Assembly (NCBI RefSeq): GCF_017640745.1
Contig: NZ_JAEPQA010000008.1
Span: 1-64,000, forward strand
DNA from: Nisaea sp.
GTDB taxonomy: Bacteria > Pseudomonadota > Alphaproteobacteria > Thalassobaculales > Thalassobaculaceae
Length of the DNA: 64,000 nucleotides
Reading direction: 5' to 3'
Shown: positions 43,677-53,613 of the stretch, piece by piece
How positions within the stretch are numbered: the first letter of the stretch is position 1
Layout of the letters: the number at the start of each line of letters is the position of its first letter
Notes under the pieces: generated by a model
Databases searched by the model: none
What the model saw: only the letters and a program-made list of their open reading frames with translations
Told to the model about the DNA's origin: nothing
Made by a program: the position numbers and the translations under genes

Positions 43677-44312
43677 ATGCCCGATCCAAGCTGCGAGCTT
43701 TACCTTATCACCCCGCCGAAGATCGACCTCGACGCCTTCGCCGAAGATCTTGCGGCGGCGCTCGATGCCGGGCCGGTCGCCTGTCTGCAGCTTCGCCTGA
43801 AGGATGTCTCGGACGACGAGATCAAGCGCGCGGCGGAGACCCTGCTGCCGGTCTGCCATGCGCGCGGCGTGCCGCTGCTGATGAACGATCGCCCGGATCT
43901 CGCCCTGCTCGCCGGCTGCGACGGCGCCCATGTCGGCCAGAACGACACGCCCTACGTGGCGGCGCGCCGCGTTCTGGGCGACGAGGCGATGATCGGCGTG
44001 ACCTGCCACAACTCGATCCATCTCGCGATGGAAGCGGCCGAGGCCGGCGCCGACTACGTCGCTTTCGGGGCCTTCTACCCGACCGAGACCAAGGAAATCC
44101 TGCACCACGCCGAGATCGAGACCCTGGAGGCCTGGGCCTCCTTCTCGACGGTCCCCTGCGTCGCCATCGGCGGGATCAATCTCGAGAACGCGAAACCTCT
44201 GATCGAGGCGGGGGCGGATTTCCTCGCCGTGATCACGGCGGTCTGGAAACACCCGGGCGGGCCGGCGGCGGGGGTGAAGGCGTTTAACGAGCTGTTCGAA
44301 GGCTCTGCCTGA
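43677..44312 (+). CDS. thiE: Thiamine phosphate synthase
   Basis: A 211-residue TIM barrel that joins HMP-PP and thiazole phosphate. Typical segments: [42 protein letters not shown] and VAIGGIN. Some residues differ from E. coli ThiE (for example GAFYPTETK for GxxxxTxTK), as is common for the alphaproteobacterial copy beside fba. No THI-box (TPP riboswitch) is visible in its short leader. Confidence 0.88.
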   Translation: MPDPSCELYLITPPKIDLDAFAEDLAAALDAGPVACLQLRLKDVSDDEIKRAAETLLPVCHARGVPLLMNDRPDLALLAGCDGAHVGQNDTPYVAARRVLGDEAMIGVTCHNSIHLAMEAAEAGADYVAFGAFYPTETKEILHHAEIETLEAWASFSTVPCVAIGGINLENAKPLIEAGADFLAVITAVWKHPGGPAAGVKAFNELFEGSA

Positions 44313-44324
44313 AACGGTTCGCGA

Positions 44325-46538
44325 TCAGGCGAACCTCGCGTCGAATTCCGCGATAGGTGTCGGGCGGCCGAGGAGGAAGCCCTGGCCGGTCTTGCAGCCG
44401 AGAAAGATCAGCGCCTGTTTCTGTTCTTCCGTCTCGATACCCTCGGCCACGCACCCCACGTCCAGGGTCTCGCTCATGCCGAGAACGATCGAAGCCATGC
44501 TGCGCCGGGCGTTCGGCGTATCCAGATCCTTCACGAAAGCGCGGTCGATCTTGATCGTGTCGATCGGCAGACGATCGAACTGGGCAAGGGACGAATAGCC
44601 TGTCCCGAAATCGTCAAGCGCGATCCGGAAACCTTTCTCCCTCAATGCCCCGACAAGAGACTGGGCCGACGCGTCGTGATGCATTGCGACGCCTTCGGTC
44701 ACTTCGAAGGAGACCGTTTCGGGGGTCAGGCCCGTCCGCCGCACGGTCTCGAGGAGATGATCCAGGAAGCTCGAACGGTTCAGATCCTCCATCGAAAGAT
44801 TGACCGATACCGGCAAGGCGGGGCCCGCCTTCCGACGGATTGACCAGGCACCGACCGTCTCTAGAACGAAATCGGTGAGGGAGCCCGTCAGCCCCGCGCT
44901 CTCGGCGATCGGGATGAATTCGCCAGGCGCGACCGCTTCGCCGTCCAGCGTCCAGCGCAACAGGGCTTCGGCGCTCTTCAGTTCCCCTGTCTGCAAATCG
45001 ACGATCGGCTGGAGATGGACCTCGAATCCGTCGAAATTCCCTATGGCACGGCGCATTTCCGACTGCAGCATCACGCGGCGTTCCGCGTCGGCGCGCATCT
45101 TGAGGTCGTAGCGCACGGTCTTCCCGGCCTCGGCCTGCCGTACATGCAGGAGAGCCGATTTCGCCGCGCGCAAGACGGTTCCCGGATCCCGCTCGATATC
45201 GGCCAGATCGAGGATGGCAGAGGTCGCCGCAGTCGAAAACTCGATCGCATCGATCCGCCTTGGCTTCGTCAGGACGGCTTCCAGCCAGTCCGCGTCGAGC
45301 TTCTCGGTCTCCGCGAGAATCGCAAAAACACCGTCGTCCAGGCGGGCGACGACTCTTCCATCTGTGTTCAGGTCGCCGTAGATTTCCTTCAGAAATTTCT
45401 GGGTGGCGGCGAAGCCATAGGTCGCGGCCATCGTCCGATAGGACTCGATGTCGGCCAGCGCCACGCAGAGATTGCCGAGCGGCGATGTCTCGAAACGTTT
45501 CTCAAGCGCCCGTTCAAAAGCGTTCAGATTCGGCACGTTCAGAACCGTGTCGACATAGGCGAGATTGTCGAGCTTCTCGACCAGCGCCAAATTCTCGAAA
45601 CTCAGCGAGATCTTGTTCGAGAAGAGCTTCAACAGGTCCAGATCGGGCTGGGAAATCTCGAGGTCCGTTTCGAGCAGGACGATCAGCCCGCGCCCGTCGT
45701 CGGTCGTGAAGTGCAGCGTCATATAGCCGTCCCGGACCAGCGGCCGGGCGTCCGGAACGGCGGTCTCGATCCGTTCCCGAAGAACGGGATCGGCAACCTC
45801 GGTGCTCAGCTTACCCATCAGATGGGCAAAATGACCCGTCGCACTGATCACCCTTCCCACCGTCTCCGACAAATCACCGGGCTCTTCGTCAAGGGGATAA
45901 CTGATGACGATCCCGTGCGCCGCGATATCGAGCAGCCCGGCGACCTGCGTCAGCACGCCCTGGGAGAACAGTTCCAGATTGGTCCTGCGAAACAGCTGGT
46001 TCGAGCTTTCGATAATGAGCTCGAGCCCGTCCCGGCCCCGCTCGATGACCCGAAGATGCTCATAGGTACGGATGCAGGCCGTCAGCACCGTCACCAGACG
46101 ACGTCGGGTGAGTTCGCCCTTGGTGCGGTAATCGTCGATCTCGTACTCGTCGATCACCGTGCGCTCCGGCGCATATCCCGGATGGCCGGTCCGGAGCACG
46201 ATCCGAAGCTTGTCCAGCCCGGCGGCCCGCAGGTCCCTGACCAGTTCGAGCCCGGAATCGTGTTCTTCCATGACAACGTCAACCAGAGCCACCGCGACAT
46301 CGCCGAGTTCGCCGATCATCGCGAGCGCGTCCTGTCGGGACCTTGCATGCAGCAATTCTACCGGACGGCCGAAAATCTCCATGTCGCGAAGCGCGAAGCG
46401 GGTGGCCTGATGCACGTCATCCTCGTCGTCGACGACAAGGACTTTCCAGGGACGCCCTTTCGGATTGGAGGGTCCTCCGCCCTCGTCATCGATCAGGTCG
46501 AACCTGTCATCATCCGGACTGGCGAAATCACCCGACAT
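44325..46538 (-). CDS. Response regulator with DUF3369, degenerate GGDEF and EAL domains
   Basis: A 737-residue regulator. The receiver carries VDDEDD and phospho-acceptor Asp87 (VALVDVVM). A DUF3369-like linker spans about 160-320. The GGDEF domain is degenerate (RLDDGVF for GGDEF). The EAL domain is intact: EALLRW from about 524, SVNLSMEDL, FEVTEGV, LDDFGTGYSSL, IKIDRAF and AEGIETEEQ, so it should hydrolyse c-di-GMP. The second of two tandem ATGs gives the better spacing to AAAGGA. It begins inside the end of the kinase gene (11-base overlap), so the two are coupled. Paralogous to 8322-9887. Confidence 0.92.
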   Translation of the reverse strand: MSGDFASPDDDRFDLIDDEGGGPSNPKGRPWKVLVVDDEDDVHQATRFALRDMEIFGRPVELLHARSRQDALAMIGELGDVAVALVDVVMEEHDSGLELVRDLRAAGLDKLRIVLRTGHPGYAPERTVIDEYEIDDYRTKGELTRRRLVTVLTACIRTYEHLRVIERGRDGLELIIESSNQLFRRTNLELFSQGVLTQVAGLLDIAAHGIVISYPLDEEPGDLSETVGRVISATGHFAHLMGKLSTEVADPVLRERIETAVPDARPLVRDGYMTLHFTTDDGRGLIVLLETDLEISQPDLDLLKLFSNKISLSFENLALVEKLDNLAYVDTVLNVPNLNAFERALEKRFETSPLGNLCVALADIESYRTMAATYGFAATQKFLKEIYGDLNTDGRVVARLDDGVFAILAETEKLDADWLEAVLTKPRRIDAIEFSTAATSAILDLADIERDPGTVLRAAKSALLHVRQAEAGKTVRYDLKMRADAERRVMLQSEMRRAIGNFDGFEVHLQPIVDLQTGELKSAEALLRWTLDGEAVAPGEFIPIAESAGLTGSLTDFVLETVGAWSIRRKAGPALPVSVNLSMEDLNRSSFLDHLLETVRRTGLTPETVSFEVTEGVAMHHDASAQSLVGALREKGFRIALDDFGTGYSSLAQFDRLPIDTIKIDRAFVKDLDTPNARRSMASIVLGMSETLDVGCVAEGIETEEQKQALIFLGCKTGQGFLLGRPTPIAEFDARFA

Positions 46539-48414
46539 CATAGGTCCTTTCCATGGCTTCCCGGTTGCGCTCAGGAGCCTTGAGAGGCAGAGCGACGAGA
46601 ACCGACGTGCCGTCACCGAGAGCGCTTTTTGCGCGGATGCTGCCACCAAGCGTTCCGGTCACGATATTGAACGCGATACTGAGGCCGAGGCCGCTGCCGC
46701 CCTGCCCCATTCTGGTGGTAAAGAACGGCTCGAAGATCCTCGCAAGCGTGTCCGGAGGCATCCCGACCCCGTCATCGCGCACCTCGATCTCCAGCATCTT
46801 CTCCGCTTTGTCGCGGGCGATCATCGTCACGGTGCCGGGCGCCCGGCCTTGGAAGGCATGCGCCCTGCAATTCTCAACTAGGACAATGAGCACCTGGGAC
46901 AAGGCACCGGGGTAGCTGTCCAGAACGGCCTCGGTCTCGATCTCCGCATAGAGCGTGATCCCGTCGTGCCTCAGTTGGGATTTCAGCGAGGCGGCGACGC
47001 CGGCGATGATCTCCTGGAGCTGGAACTCCCTGCGCTGCTCGCTCGCCTGATCGACCGCGACCTGCTTGAAATGTCCGATCAGGCCGTGCGCGCGCTCCAG
47101 CCCGTCGAGAATGATGCGGGTCCCGTCTTTCAACTCACCGATGAACTTTGTGATGACGGAACGTCTGAGGCTTCCGCTGGCGACGTCTTTCTCGAAATCG
47201 TCCACCCGCTCCGCCAGAGTGCTGGCAACCGTTACCGCATTTCCAACGGGCGTGTTCAGTTCATGCGCCACCCCCGCGACCAGACGGCCGAGGCTCGCCA
47301 TCCTCTCGGAGCGCTCCAGGTCCTCGGCCGCGCGCCGCTTGTCCGTCTCCGCTTCGTGACGAAGTGTCAGCGCCATCGAGAGGACATAGGCGAATAGTCC
47401 CACGACAATAAGGCCCGCGCCCGCGACGAGCGGATTGGCATGTCTCCACATCGCCCCGGCCGTCACGCCCGGAACGAAGGCGACGATCTTCCAATACTCG
47501 TCATCCTTGACGACCGCACCGTCCCGGCCGTCCTGAAACAGCGCGGATTCGGGGTAGAGGGTCCGAACGATCACCGTCCGGCCGTCGAATACGAACTCTC
47601 CGCCGTCGGCGCTTTCGATCCTGGACCAGAGTGCCGGCTCCTCGCCGGCAAGCGTGGTCTCCCGGCCGAACATGAAGCCCCACAGGCGATCACGCTCGAC
47701 GCCGGCCAGCCAGTATCCGTCTGCGTTCAGGATCTGAAGCGGCGTATGTGACGTCAGCCCGCGGCGGTCGAAAGACTCAAGCATCCGGCTCAGCGCGACA
47801 TTGACAATCACGATGCCAACGGTCGCGCCGCCGCGGTCGAAAACCGGGGTTGCAAGCCGGATCATGGGGCGCCAGGGCGTCTCGACGGCACCGAATTCCA
47901 CATTCAGATCGATTGCGGAGATATAGATACCGTCGGCGGGAAGACCGATCGAGCTGCTGAAATAATAGCGTTCGGCCTTGTTCTGAAGGTCCGTTACGAT
48001 CTCGACGTCCTGGGTATCGGGATTGCGGTCCACCCGCACTGTTTCCAAGCCGTCACGATCAATCAAACGGAGTTGGGCGATCAGCGGCTTTTCCCGCACG
48101 AAGATGGAGAAGTCGGCCATTACGGCACCGGAATCCCGAACATCGCCGTCAATGTATTCTCTCAGGCTTTGCAGCCCTGCCACCGCGCGCAGATCCGACG
48201 CGAAGTTCCGCAACGAATCTCCCATCAGGTTGCTCTCGGCACTGATCGCGGCGACTGCAGCATTGCGCTGCTCGGCGATATCGGCGCGGGTGACGAGATA
48301 GAGGGAGGCGAACCAGATCACGAGGAATATCCCGGTCAAACCGGGAAAAATCAGTGTGAAGTATCTGACAAAGACCGGAGAGAGAGCTCCCTGCGAAAGG
48401 CCAACCATTGCCAT
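46528..48414 (-). CDS. Membrane sensor histidine kinase with extracytoplasmic dCache-like domain
   Basis: A 628-residue kinase: TM1 at about 12-36, a periplasmic double-Cache-like domain (about 40-285), TM2 near 290-315, then His384 in GVAHELNTPVG, an N-box VENCRAHAF, G1 DDGVGM, FEPFFTTR and GGSGLGL. The Cache domain suggests sensing of a small extracellular molecule. Its dimerisation region shares FKQVAVDQ with the kinase at 9880-12573. The frame opens 72 bases further up with a TTG, but the ATG is preferred. Overlaps the EAL regulator. Confidence 0.9.
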   Translation of the reverse strand: MAMVGLSQGALSPVFVRYFTLIFPGLTGIFLVIWFASLYLVTRADIAEQRNAAVAAISAESNLMGDSLRNFASDLRAVAGLQSLREYIDGDVRDSGAVMADFSIFVREKPLIAQLRLIDRDGLETVRVDRNPDTQDVEIVTDLQNKAERYYFSSSIGLPADGIYISAIDLNVEFGAVETPWRPMIRLATPVFDRGGATVGIVIVNVALSRMLESFDRRGLTSHTPLQILNADGYWLAGVERDRLWGFMFGRETTLAGEEPALWSRIESADGGEFVFDGRTVIVRTLYPESALFQDGRDGAVVKDDEYWKIVAFVPGVTAGAMWRHANPLVAGAGLIVVGLFAYVLSMALTLRHEAETDKRRAAEDLERSERMASLGRLVAGVAHELNTPVGNAVTVASTLAERVDDFEKDVASGSLRRSVITKFIGELKDGTRIILDGLERAHGLIGHFKQVAVDQASEQRREFQLQEIIAGVAASLKSQLRHDGITLYAEIETEAVLDSYPGALSQVLIVLVENCRAHAFQGRAPGTVTMIARDKAEKMLEIEVRDDGVGMPPDTLARIFEPFFTTRMGQGGSGLGLSIAFNIVTGTLGGSIRAKSALGDGTSVLVALPLKAPERNREAMERTYDVG

Positions 48415-48717
48415 GCCATCATTCGCTCTAACTACTTGAGACAGATCTTCAGCTGTCTCGCAGCATCGAGCCAAATCCTTGACCAACGATTAACGCGTGA
48501 TGGTTTCTCGCGTCAAACTCGCATTATAATTGCATCAAATGCAGAGTTTTTTCCATTGTTCATCGAAAGCATGAAGATCAGGCATGCGTTCCGGAGCGAG
48601 CGCGGCCGATAGACTTCACCGGCGCAACCTGATAAAAGCGCGCCGCACCCGATATTGCGTACGTTCGCGCGCTTTCCGCGCGACGTCGGCCACTATGATT
48701 GCTCGACGGACAAAGAC
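48415..48717. other. Noncoding divergent region between the kinase operon and efp
   Basis: About 300 bases that hold the divergent promoters. It is A+T-richer in the middle (around 48520-48560) and has no credible small gene, tRNA or terminator. No clear -35/-10 pair could be fixed by eye. Confidence 0.6.
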
Positions 48718-49284
48718 ATGAAAATCAACGGCAACGCCATCCGCATCGGAAACGTCATCGAACACAAGGACCGCCTCTGGGTCGCCGTGAAGACCCAGGC
48801 CGTGAAACCCGGCAAGGGCGGCGCCTTCAACCAGGTGGAACTGAAGGACATCCGCAACGGCACCAAGCTGAACGAGCGCTTCCGCGCCGACGAGCAGGTC
48901 GAGCGCGTGCGCCTCGAGCAGCGCCCGGCGCAGTTCCTCTTCGCCGAGGAAAATCTGCTGACCTTCATGGACAACGAGACCTACGAGCAGACCCAGATCT
49001 CTACCGACCTGATCGGCGAGAACGCGGTCTTCCTGCAGGACGGCATGGAAGTGCAGATCGAAAGCTACGAGGGCGAGCCGCTCTCGGTGCAGCTGCCGGA
49101 AACCGTGGTGCTGGAAATCGTCGAGGCCGACGCGGTGGTGAAGGGGCAGACCGCCTCTTCCTCCTACAAGCCGGCCGTGCTCGAGAACGGCGTGAAGATC
49201 CTCGTGCCGCCGCATGTCGAGGCCGGCACCCGCGTCGTGGTGCGGACCGAAGACAGCACCTATGTCGAGCGCGCCAAGGACTGA
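48718..49284 (+). CDS. efp: Translation elongation factor P
   Basis: Exactly 188 residues, the usual EF-P size. Three beta-barrel domains; the tip loop has KPGKGGAF, so the modifiable Lys is residue 33. EF-P rescues ribosomes stalled at polyproline. The Lys (not Arg) tip calls for an EpmA-type or unknown modification system, none of it in this window. Followed by suhB, a conserved pair in alphaproteobacteria. Confidence 0.96.
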   Translation: MKINGNAIRIGNVIEHKDRLWVAVKTQAVKPGKGGAFNQVELKDIRNGTKLNERFRADEQVERVRLEQRPAQFLFAEENLLTFMDNETYEQTQISTDLIGENAVFLQDGMEVQIESYEGEPLSVQLPETVVLEIVEADAVVKGQTASSSYKPAVLENGVKILVPPHVEAGTRVVVRTEDSTYVERAKD

Positions 49285-49293
49285 TTGAGGACG

Positions 49294-49312
49294 CCGGCCC
49301 CCGGGCCGGTTT
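49294..49312 (+). promoter_or_regulatory. Short hairpin between efp and suhB
   Basis: CCGGCCC (49294-49300), 2-base centre, GGGCCGG (49303-49309), then only TTT. Too weak in T for a firm terminator; it may tune read-through into suhB. Confidence 0.45.
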
Positions 49313-49343
49313 CTGCCAAGCCCTAAATCGAACTGGAGAGACC

Positions 49344-50147
49344 ATGGCGACCCGCTCGCCCGCGATCAACGTTATGGTGAAAGCCGCCATGAAGGCGGCC
49401 CGGCAGCTGCTGCACGACTTCAACGAGGTCGAGCAGCTCCAGGTCTCCAAAAAGGGACCGGCGGACTTCGTGTCGACCGCCGACACCGCGGCCGAGAACA
49501 CCATCACCAGCGAGCTGAAACGCGCGCGGCCGGACTACGGCTTCCTGCTCGAGGAAGGCAATGCGGTCGAGAGCAAGGATCCGCAGGGCCGGCGCTGGAT
49601 CATCGATCCACTCGATGGCACCACGAACTTCCTGCACGGCATTCCCCATTTCGCGATCTCGATCGGGCTCGAGGAAGACGGCGAGATCGTCTCCGGGATC
49701 GTCTACGAGCCGACCCGGGACGAGATGTTCTGGGCGGAAAAGGGCAAGGGCGCCTACCTCAACGACCGCCGTCTGCGCGTCTCGGCCCGCCGCAACATGG
49801 AAGACAGCGTGTTCGCGACCGGCATCCCGACCCTGCGCGGCAACGATCACGGCACCTACCTGAAACATCTCGAGGCGGTGATGACCCGCTGCTCGTCCGT
49901 GCGCCGGTTCGGTGCCGCGGCGCTGGATCTCGCCTATGTCGCCGCCGGCCGCTACGACGGCTACTGGGAGCGCGGCCTCAGCGCCTGGGATATCGCGGCG
50001 GGCATGCTGCTGGTCAAGGAAGCCGGCGGCTACTGCACCGACTACAAGAACCGCGACAAGTGCATCGAGACCGGCGAGGTGGTTGCCGCGAACGACGCCG
50101 TCCACGGCAAACTCCTGAAAACGCTCCGGGATGCCACGAAGGCCTAA
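49344..50147 (+). CDS. suhB: Inositol monophosphatase family protein (SuhB-like)
   Basis: A 267-residue Mg-dependent phosphatase with LEEGNAVES, the metal motif DPLDGTTNF near residue 87, and WDIAAGMLLVKEAGG near 214. Known substrates include inositol phosphates; in E. coli SuhB also joins rRNA antitermination complexes. GGAGAG precedes the ATG. Confidence 0.94.
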   Translation: MATRSPAINVMVKAAMKAARQLLHDFNEVEQLQVSKKGPADFVSTADTAAENTITSELKRARPDYGFLLEEGNAVESKDPQGRRWIIDPLDGTTNFLHGIPHFAISIGLEEDGEIVSGIVYEPTRDEMFWAEKGKGAYLNDRRLRVSARRNMEDSVFATGIPTLRGNDHGTYLKHLEAVMTRCSSVRRFGAAALDLAYVAAGRYDGYWERGLSAWDIAAGMLLVKEAGGYCTDYKNRDKCIETGEVVAANDAVHGKLLKTLRDATKA

Positions 50148-50215
50148 GTGCCCGTGACCCTCGCCAGAAGCGCCAGCCGCTGATTCAGCTACAATCTTTG
50201 TGTGTAATTTTTTGA

Positions 50216-50241
50216 TTCAGGTCATGTTTTATTAACCTGAA
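50216..50241. promoter_or_regulatory. Inverted-repeat operator candidate upstream of the chemoreceptor
   Basis: TTCAGGT (50216-50222), 12 bases, ACCTGAA (50235-50241) in an A+T-rich patch about 95 bases before the ATG. Half-site centres are 19 bases apart, near two helical turns, as for dimeric repressors. No regulator gene adjoins. Confidence 0.35.
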
Positions 50242-50270
50242 ACACTGAGGTTGGGCCTTTGCCACAGACC

Positions 50271-50312
50271 GGAACAGTCCTGCCACGCCTGCGGGCGTGG
50301 AGGGAGTGTTCC
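50271..50312 (+). promoter_or_regulatory. Leader hairpin of the chemoreceptor gene
   Basis: A 42-base imperfect hairpin: outer arms GGAACA/TGTTCC and inner arms CCACGCC/GGCGTGG around a 4-base loop, ending 21 bases before the ATG. No T-run, so not a terminator. It may influence translation or mRNA stability. Confidence 0.4.
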
Positions 50313-50333
50313 GTTTCGCTGTCGGAGAAGGCC

Positions 50334-52283
50334 ATGAATCACCTTAGGATTTCCACACGCGTCCTGCTGATCAGCGCCATCGCCCTGATCGGCTTCATCG
50401 CTATCGGCGGCGTTATTCTCTGGCAGGATTCCGTTCGCTCCGCGAATGCTGAGCGGCAGCGACTTGCGCTGGCACGTTTCAACGACGTGCAGGATATGGA
50501 GATCCTGTTCCTGAACGCCCGGAGGCGCGAGAAGGACTTCCTGCTGCGCCTCGATGCCGACTACATCGGAAAGCACAAGGCGGTCTCCGAGCAAATCCTC
50601 CAGATCGCCGAGCGGCTGGCCACCGAGGTCGAGGGAAGCGACTTACAGCGCCTGGAGACCGTTCGCAGCGATTATCAGGCCTATGATCGCCAGTTCGACA
50701 TGATCGCGGAAAACTGGATCACCATGGGCCTGGATGAGAATTCGGGTCTCCAGGGCAAGCTAAGGACAGCCGTGCAAGGCGCGGAGGAACTGATCGGACA
50801 GCATGCGACCGACGACCTCATGGTGAAGCTGCTGATGATGCGCCGCCACGAGAAGGACTTCATCCTCCGCCTCGATCCGAAATATGTCGGCCGGCTGGAA
50901 AAGCGCATCGAGGAGTTCACCGAAATCCTGAACGGCAAGGGAGATCTCGGAGCGACGATCAAGAGCGACATTCTCGCCGCTCTGGATATCTATGAGTCCA
51001 CGTTCAGGAAATACACGTCATTGCGCCTTGGGATCGGCGAGCAGACCAATATCCTCTCGGACCTCTATGCCAAAGCCGAGCCTGTTCTGGACGAATTGCG
51101 CGACTCGATCCGCTCCGACTACGAGGCCGTCACTGCGGAGGTCGCGATTGCCAACCAGCAGTCCCTCATTCTGACGGGCGTATTGATCTTCATCATCGGC
51201 GCGACATGCGTCGTGATCGCCCAGATCGTCGGCCGCTCGATCAGCAGGCCGATCTCCGCGCTCTCGCAACAGATGTTGCGGCTTGCCGATGGCGACAAGT
51301 CGATCGAGGTCGATACCGGCGGCAAAGACGAAATCGCCGACATGGCGCGCATGGTTCAAACCTTCAAGGAGAACATGATCCGCAACGAGCAGCTGCAGGC
51401 GGAAGCGCAGGCCAAGCAGGAAGAGGAACTGCGCCGTGCGGCTCACGTGGACAGCCTGACCAGTTCGTTCGACAACGAAGTTCAGGCGCTCCTCGACAGC
51501 CTCAGCAAGTCAGCCTCGATGCTACAGAAAACCTCCGAGGACATGTCACGCAACGCGGAGGAATCCGGGGACCGGGCCACCAACGTCGCCAGCGCAACGG
51601 AGGAAACCACTGCAAACGTCCAGACCGTGGCGACCGCGACCACCGAGCTCTCCTCCTCGATCGCCGAGATATCCTCTCAGGTCTCGAATGCCACACGCGT
51701 CGCGAACGAGGCCGCAGGACAGGCCAGCGAAACCTCCGCAGCAATCGACGCGCTGAGCGAGACCGCCGACCGGATTGGCGAGATCGTGACCCTGATCCGC
51801 GAGATCGCCGAACAGACCAACTTGCTTGCGCTCAACGCGACGATCGAGTCGGCCCGGGCCGGCGAAGCGGGCAAAGGGTTCGCCGTCGTCGCCTCGGAGG
51901 TCAAGAATCTCGCCGGACAGACCGGCAAGGCAACAGAAGAGATCGCGGCCCAGATCGGTGCCATCCAGTCCAGAACCGCCGGAGCGGTCGCCGCCATCCG
52001 GTCGATCGTCGCAAAGGTGGAGGAGATGGAAAACATCACCAGCTCGATTGCGGCAGCGGTCGAAGAACAGAATGCCGCGACGCAGGACATCTCCCGCAAT
52101 ATCGAGGACGTTGCCGCGGCGGCGCAGGACGTCAGCAGCAATGTCAGCTTTGTCGGTCAGGCGTCGCAAAACACCAGCCGCATGGCGGGCGAGGTTCTGA
52201 ATGCATCCAGTGAGGTGGGCGAGCGTTCCGCCACGCTCGGCGAGCGGATACAGAAGTTCCTCACGTCCGTTCGCGCCGCATGA
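50334..52283 (+). CDS. Methyl-accepting chemotaxis protein with helical bimodular sensor domain
   Basis: A 649-residue chemoreceptor: TM1 about 9-31, periplasmic helical domain about 40-270, TM2 about 275-300, HAMP, then signalling domain with the hairpin tip [21 protein letters not shown]. The periplasmic part holds the repeated pattern [11 protein letters not shown] / [12 protein letters not shown], which marks the HBM domain (as in McpS and TorS-like sensors; ligands are organic acids). The C-terminus lacks a CheR-binding pentapeptide. GGAGAAGG precedes the ATG. No che genes nearby. Confidence 0.93.
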   Translation: MNHLRISTRVLLISAIALIGFIAIGGVILWQDSVRSANAERQRLALARFNDVQDMEILFLNARRREKDFLLRLDADYIGKHKAVSEQILQIAERLATEVEGSDLQRLETVRSDYQAYDRQFDMIAENWITMGLDENSGLQGKLRTAVQGAEELIGQHATDDLMVKLLMMRRHEKDFILRLDPKYVGRLEKRIEEFTEILNGKGDLGATIKSDILAALDIYESTFRKYTSLRLGIGEQTNILSDLYAKAEPVLDELRDSIRSDYEAVTAEVAIANQQSLILTGVLIFIIGATCVVIAQIVGRSISRPISALSQQMLRLADGDKSIEVDTGGKDEIADMARMVQTFKENMIRNEQLQAEAQAKQEEELRRAAHVDSLTSSFDNEVQALLDSLSKSASMLQKTSEDMSRNAEESGDRATNVASATEETTANVQTVATATTELSSSIAEISSQVSNATRVANEAAGQASETSAAIDALSETADRIGEIVTLIREIAEQTNLLALNATIESARAGEAGKGFAVVASEVKNLAGQTGKATEEIAAQIGAIQSRTAGAVAAIRSIVAKVEEMENITSSIAAAVEEQNAATQDISRNIEDVAAAAQDVSSNVSFVGQASQNTSRMAGEVLNASSEVGERSATLGERIQKFLTSVRAA

Positions 52284-52388
52284 CGCGCTGCGGGTAGAGC
52301 CCGCCACACGCCCTTAGGCTGTTGTCGCCAAAAGCCGTGATGGGATAAGGTCTTCCGACGACCGATTCTCCCATTGAGGACGCGCTGC

Positions 52389-53480
52389 ATGGCCGCAACA
52401 CGATATCCGGGCCGACGCCCCGCCCTACTTCTTCTCGCAGGCCTGCTCGCCTTGCCGGCAGGCGCCGCACTCGGCGAGGAAACCGTCTATATCGGCGGCA
52501 CCGGCGAGCAGGTCGAAATCAATCTCGATGTGCTCGAGGCGCTCGGCACCCCGCCGAACGTCGCCGGCCTGTTGCGCGCCGACATCCGGCGCAGCCAGGT
52601 TCAGAACGGCATGCCGTTGCCGCTTCCGGGCGAAGTCCGACAGCCGGTGACCCAAGGCGCCCCGATGCCGCCGCCGAGCCGTCCGGCGCAGATGACGCGG
52701 CGCCTGACCGCTGCGCCGCAGCCAGCGGCCGCCATCGCCCCCGTGGCGCCGAGACCGCCGGCGGCCGCGCTTCCGACGGCCCGCCGCATCGCTCCGGAAC
52801 CCTCCGCCCCGACACGGACGGCAGCCGTCCCGGCGGCGCCGCGCGTTGCCACACCGGCACCGAGTGCGCCGAAAGTCGCATCTACTCCGGCACCGACGGT
52901 CGCCGCGCCGGCGAGGGTCGCGATTCCCGCACCGACGCCCCCGGCACCGCAGGCCTCCAGCGGAACAGCGGCCAAGAGTCCCGCCATCGAAGTCCCGGCG
53001 CCGCCCGCCTCCAGCACCCGCACGGCGGCCGTCGCACCGCCGCCACCGCCAGCGGTGATCGCGGAGACGCCGAAAGCTCCGCCCGCCGCCAAGACGCCGG
53101 AACCAGCAACTCAGGTCGCGTCCGCCCCCGCCGCTCCGAAAACACCGGCTCCCGCCGCATCGGCGAACAGCGCCGCCATCAGCGTGATTTTCGAGACAGA
53201 CAGCCAGGAGCTGCCGGGAGATGCTTCCAGCACGCTCGGAAGCATCGCCGCGAGAATGAAGGCGAACAGCGAGCTCCGGGTCCAGCTCATGGCCTATGCG
53301 ACCTCCGGCGACCGGTCCGAAGCGAAGGCGCGGCGCCTTTCGCTCTCCCGCGCGCTCGAGGTCCGGTCCTTCCTGATCCGCGAGGGCATCGCCAGCACCC
53401 GCATGGATGTGCGGGCGCTCGGCGACAGGGCTCCCGGAGCGCCGGGCGACCGGGTCGATCTGACCCTGGTCGAACGCTGA
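52389..53480 (+). CDS. Secreted OmpA-like domain protein with Pro/Ala-rich linker
   Basis: A 363-residue exported protein. The signal peptide ends near residue 29 (AALG-EE). A low-complexity Pro/Ala-rich stretch spans about 85-270. The C-terminal 95 residues look like a divergent OmpA/MotB fold: VIFETDSQELPGDAS, then AKARRLSLSRALEVRSFLI and MDVRALGDR. The peptidoglycan-binding Asp/Arg pair is only partly kept. The preceding TTG in frame is rejected in favour of the ATG with GAGG upstream. It begins a three-gene set with the MotA-like and MotB-like genes. Confidence 0.8.
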   Translation: MAATRYPGRRPALLLLAGLLALPAGAALGEETVYIGGTGEQVEINLDVLEALGTPPNVAGLLRADIRRSQVQNGMPLPLPGEVRQPVTQGAPMPPPSRPAQMTRRLTAAPQPAAAIAPVAPRPPAAALPTARRIAPEPSAPTRTAAVPAAPRVATPAPSAPKVASTPAPTVAAPARVAIPAPTPPAPQASSGTAAKSPAIEVPAPPASSTRTAAVAPPPPPAVIAETPKAPPAAKTPEPATQVASAPAAPKTPAPAASANSAAISVIFETDSQELPGDASSTLGSIAARMKANSELRVQLMAYATSGDRSEAKARRLSLSRALEVRSFLIREGIASTRMDVRALGDRAPGAPGDRVDLTLVER

Positions 53481-53574
53481 CGGAGACGACGCGCCGACGG
53501 GCGCGGGAAGCGGACCGAATATCGCCGCATTTCCCGTCCATACATCCGGACTCGAAACCGGAGCACACTATCCA

Positions 53575-53593
53575 GGGCCGCTCCGCGCGGCCC
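53575..53593 (+). promoter_or_regulatory. Hairpin before the MotA/TolQ-like gene
   Basis: GGGCCGC (53575-53581), 5-base loop, GCGGCCC (53587-53593), 20 bases before the GTG start, with no T-run. It could protect or pace translation of the channel gene. Confidence 0.4.
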
Positions 53594-53613
53594 GAGTTCA
53601 GGGGATCGATCAG

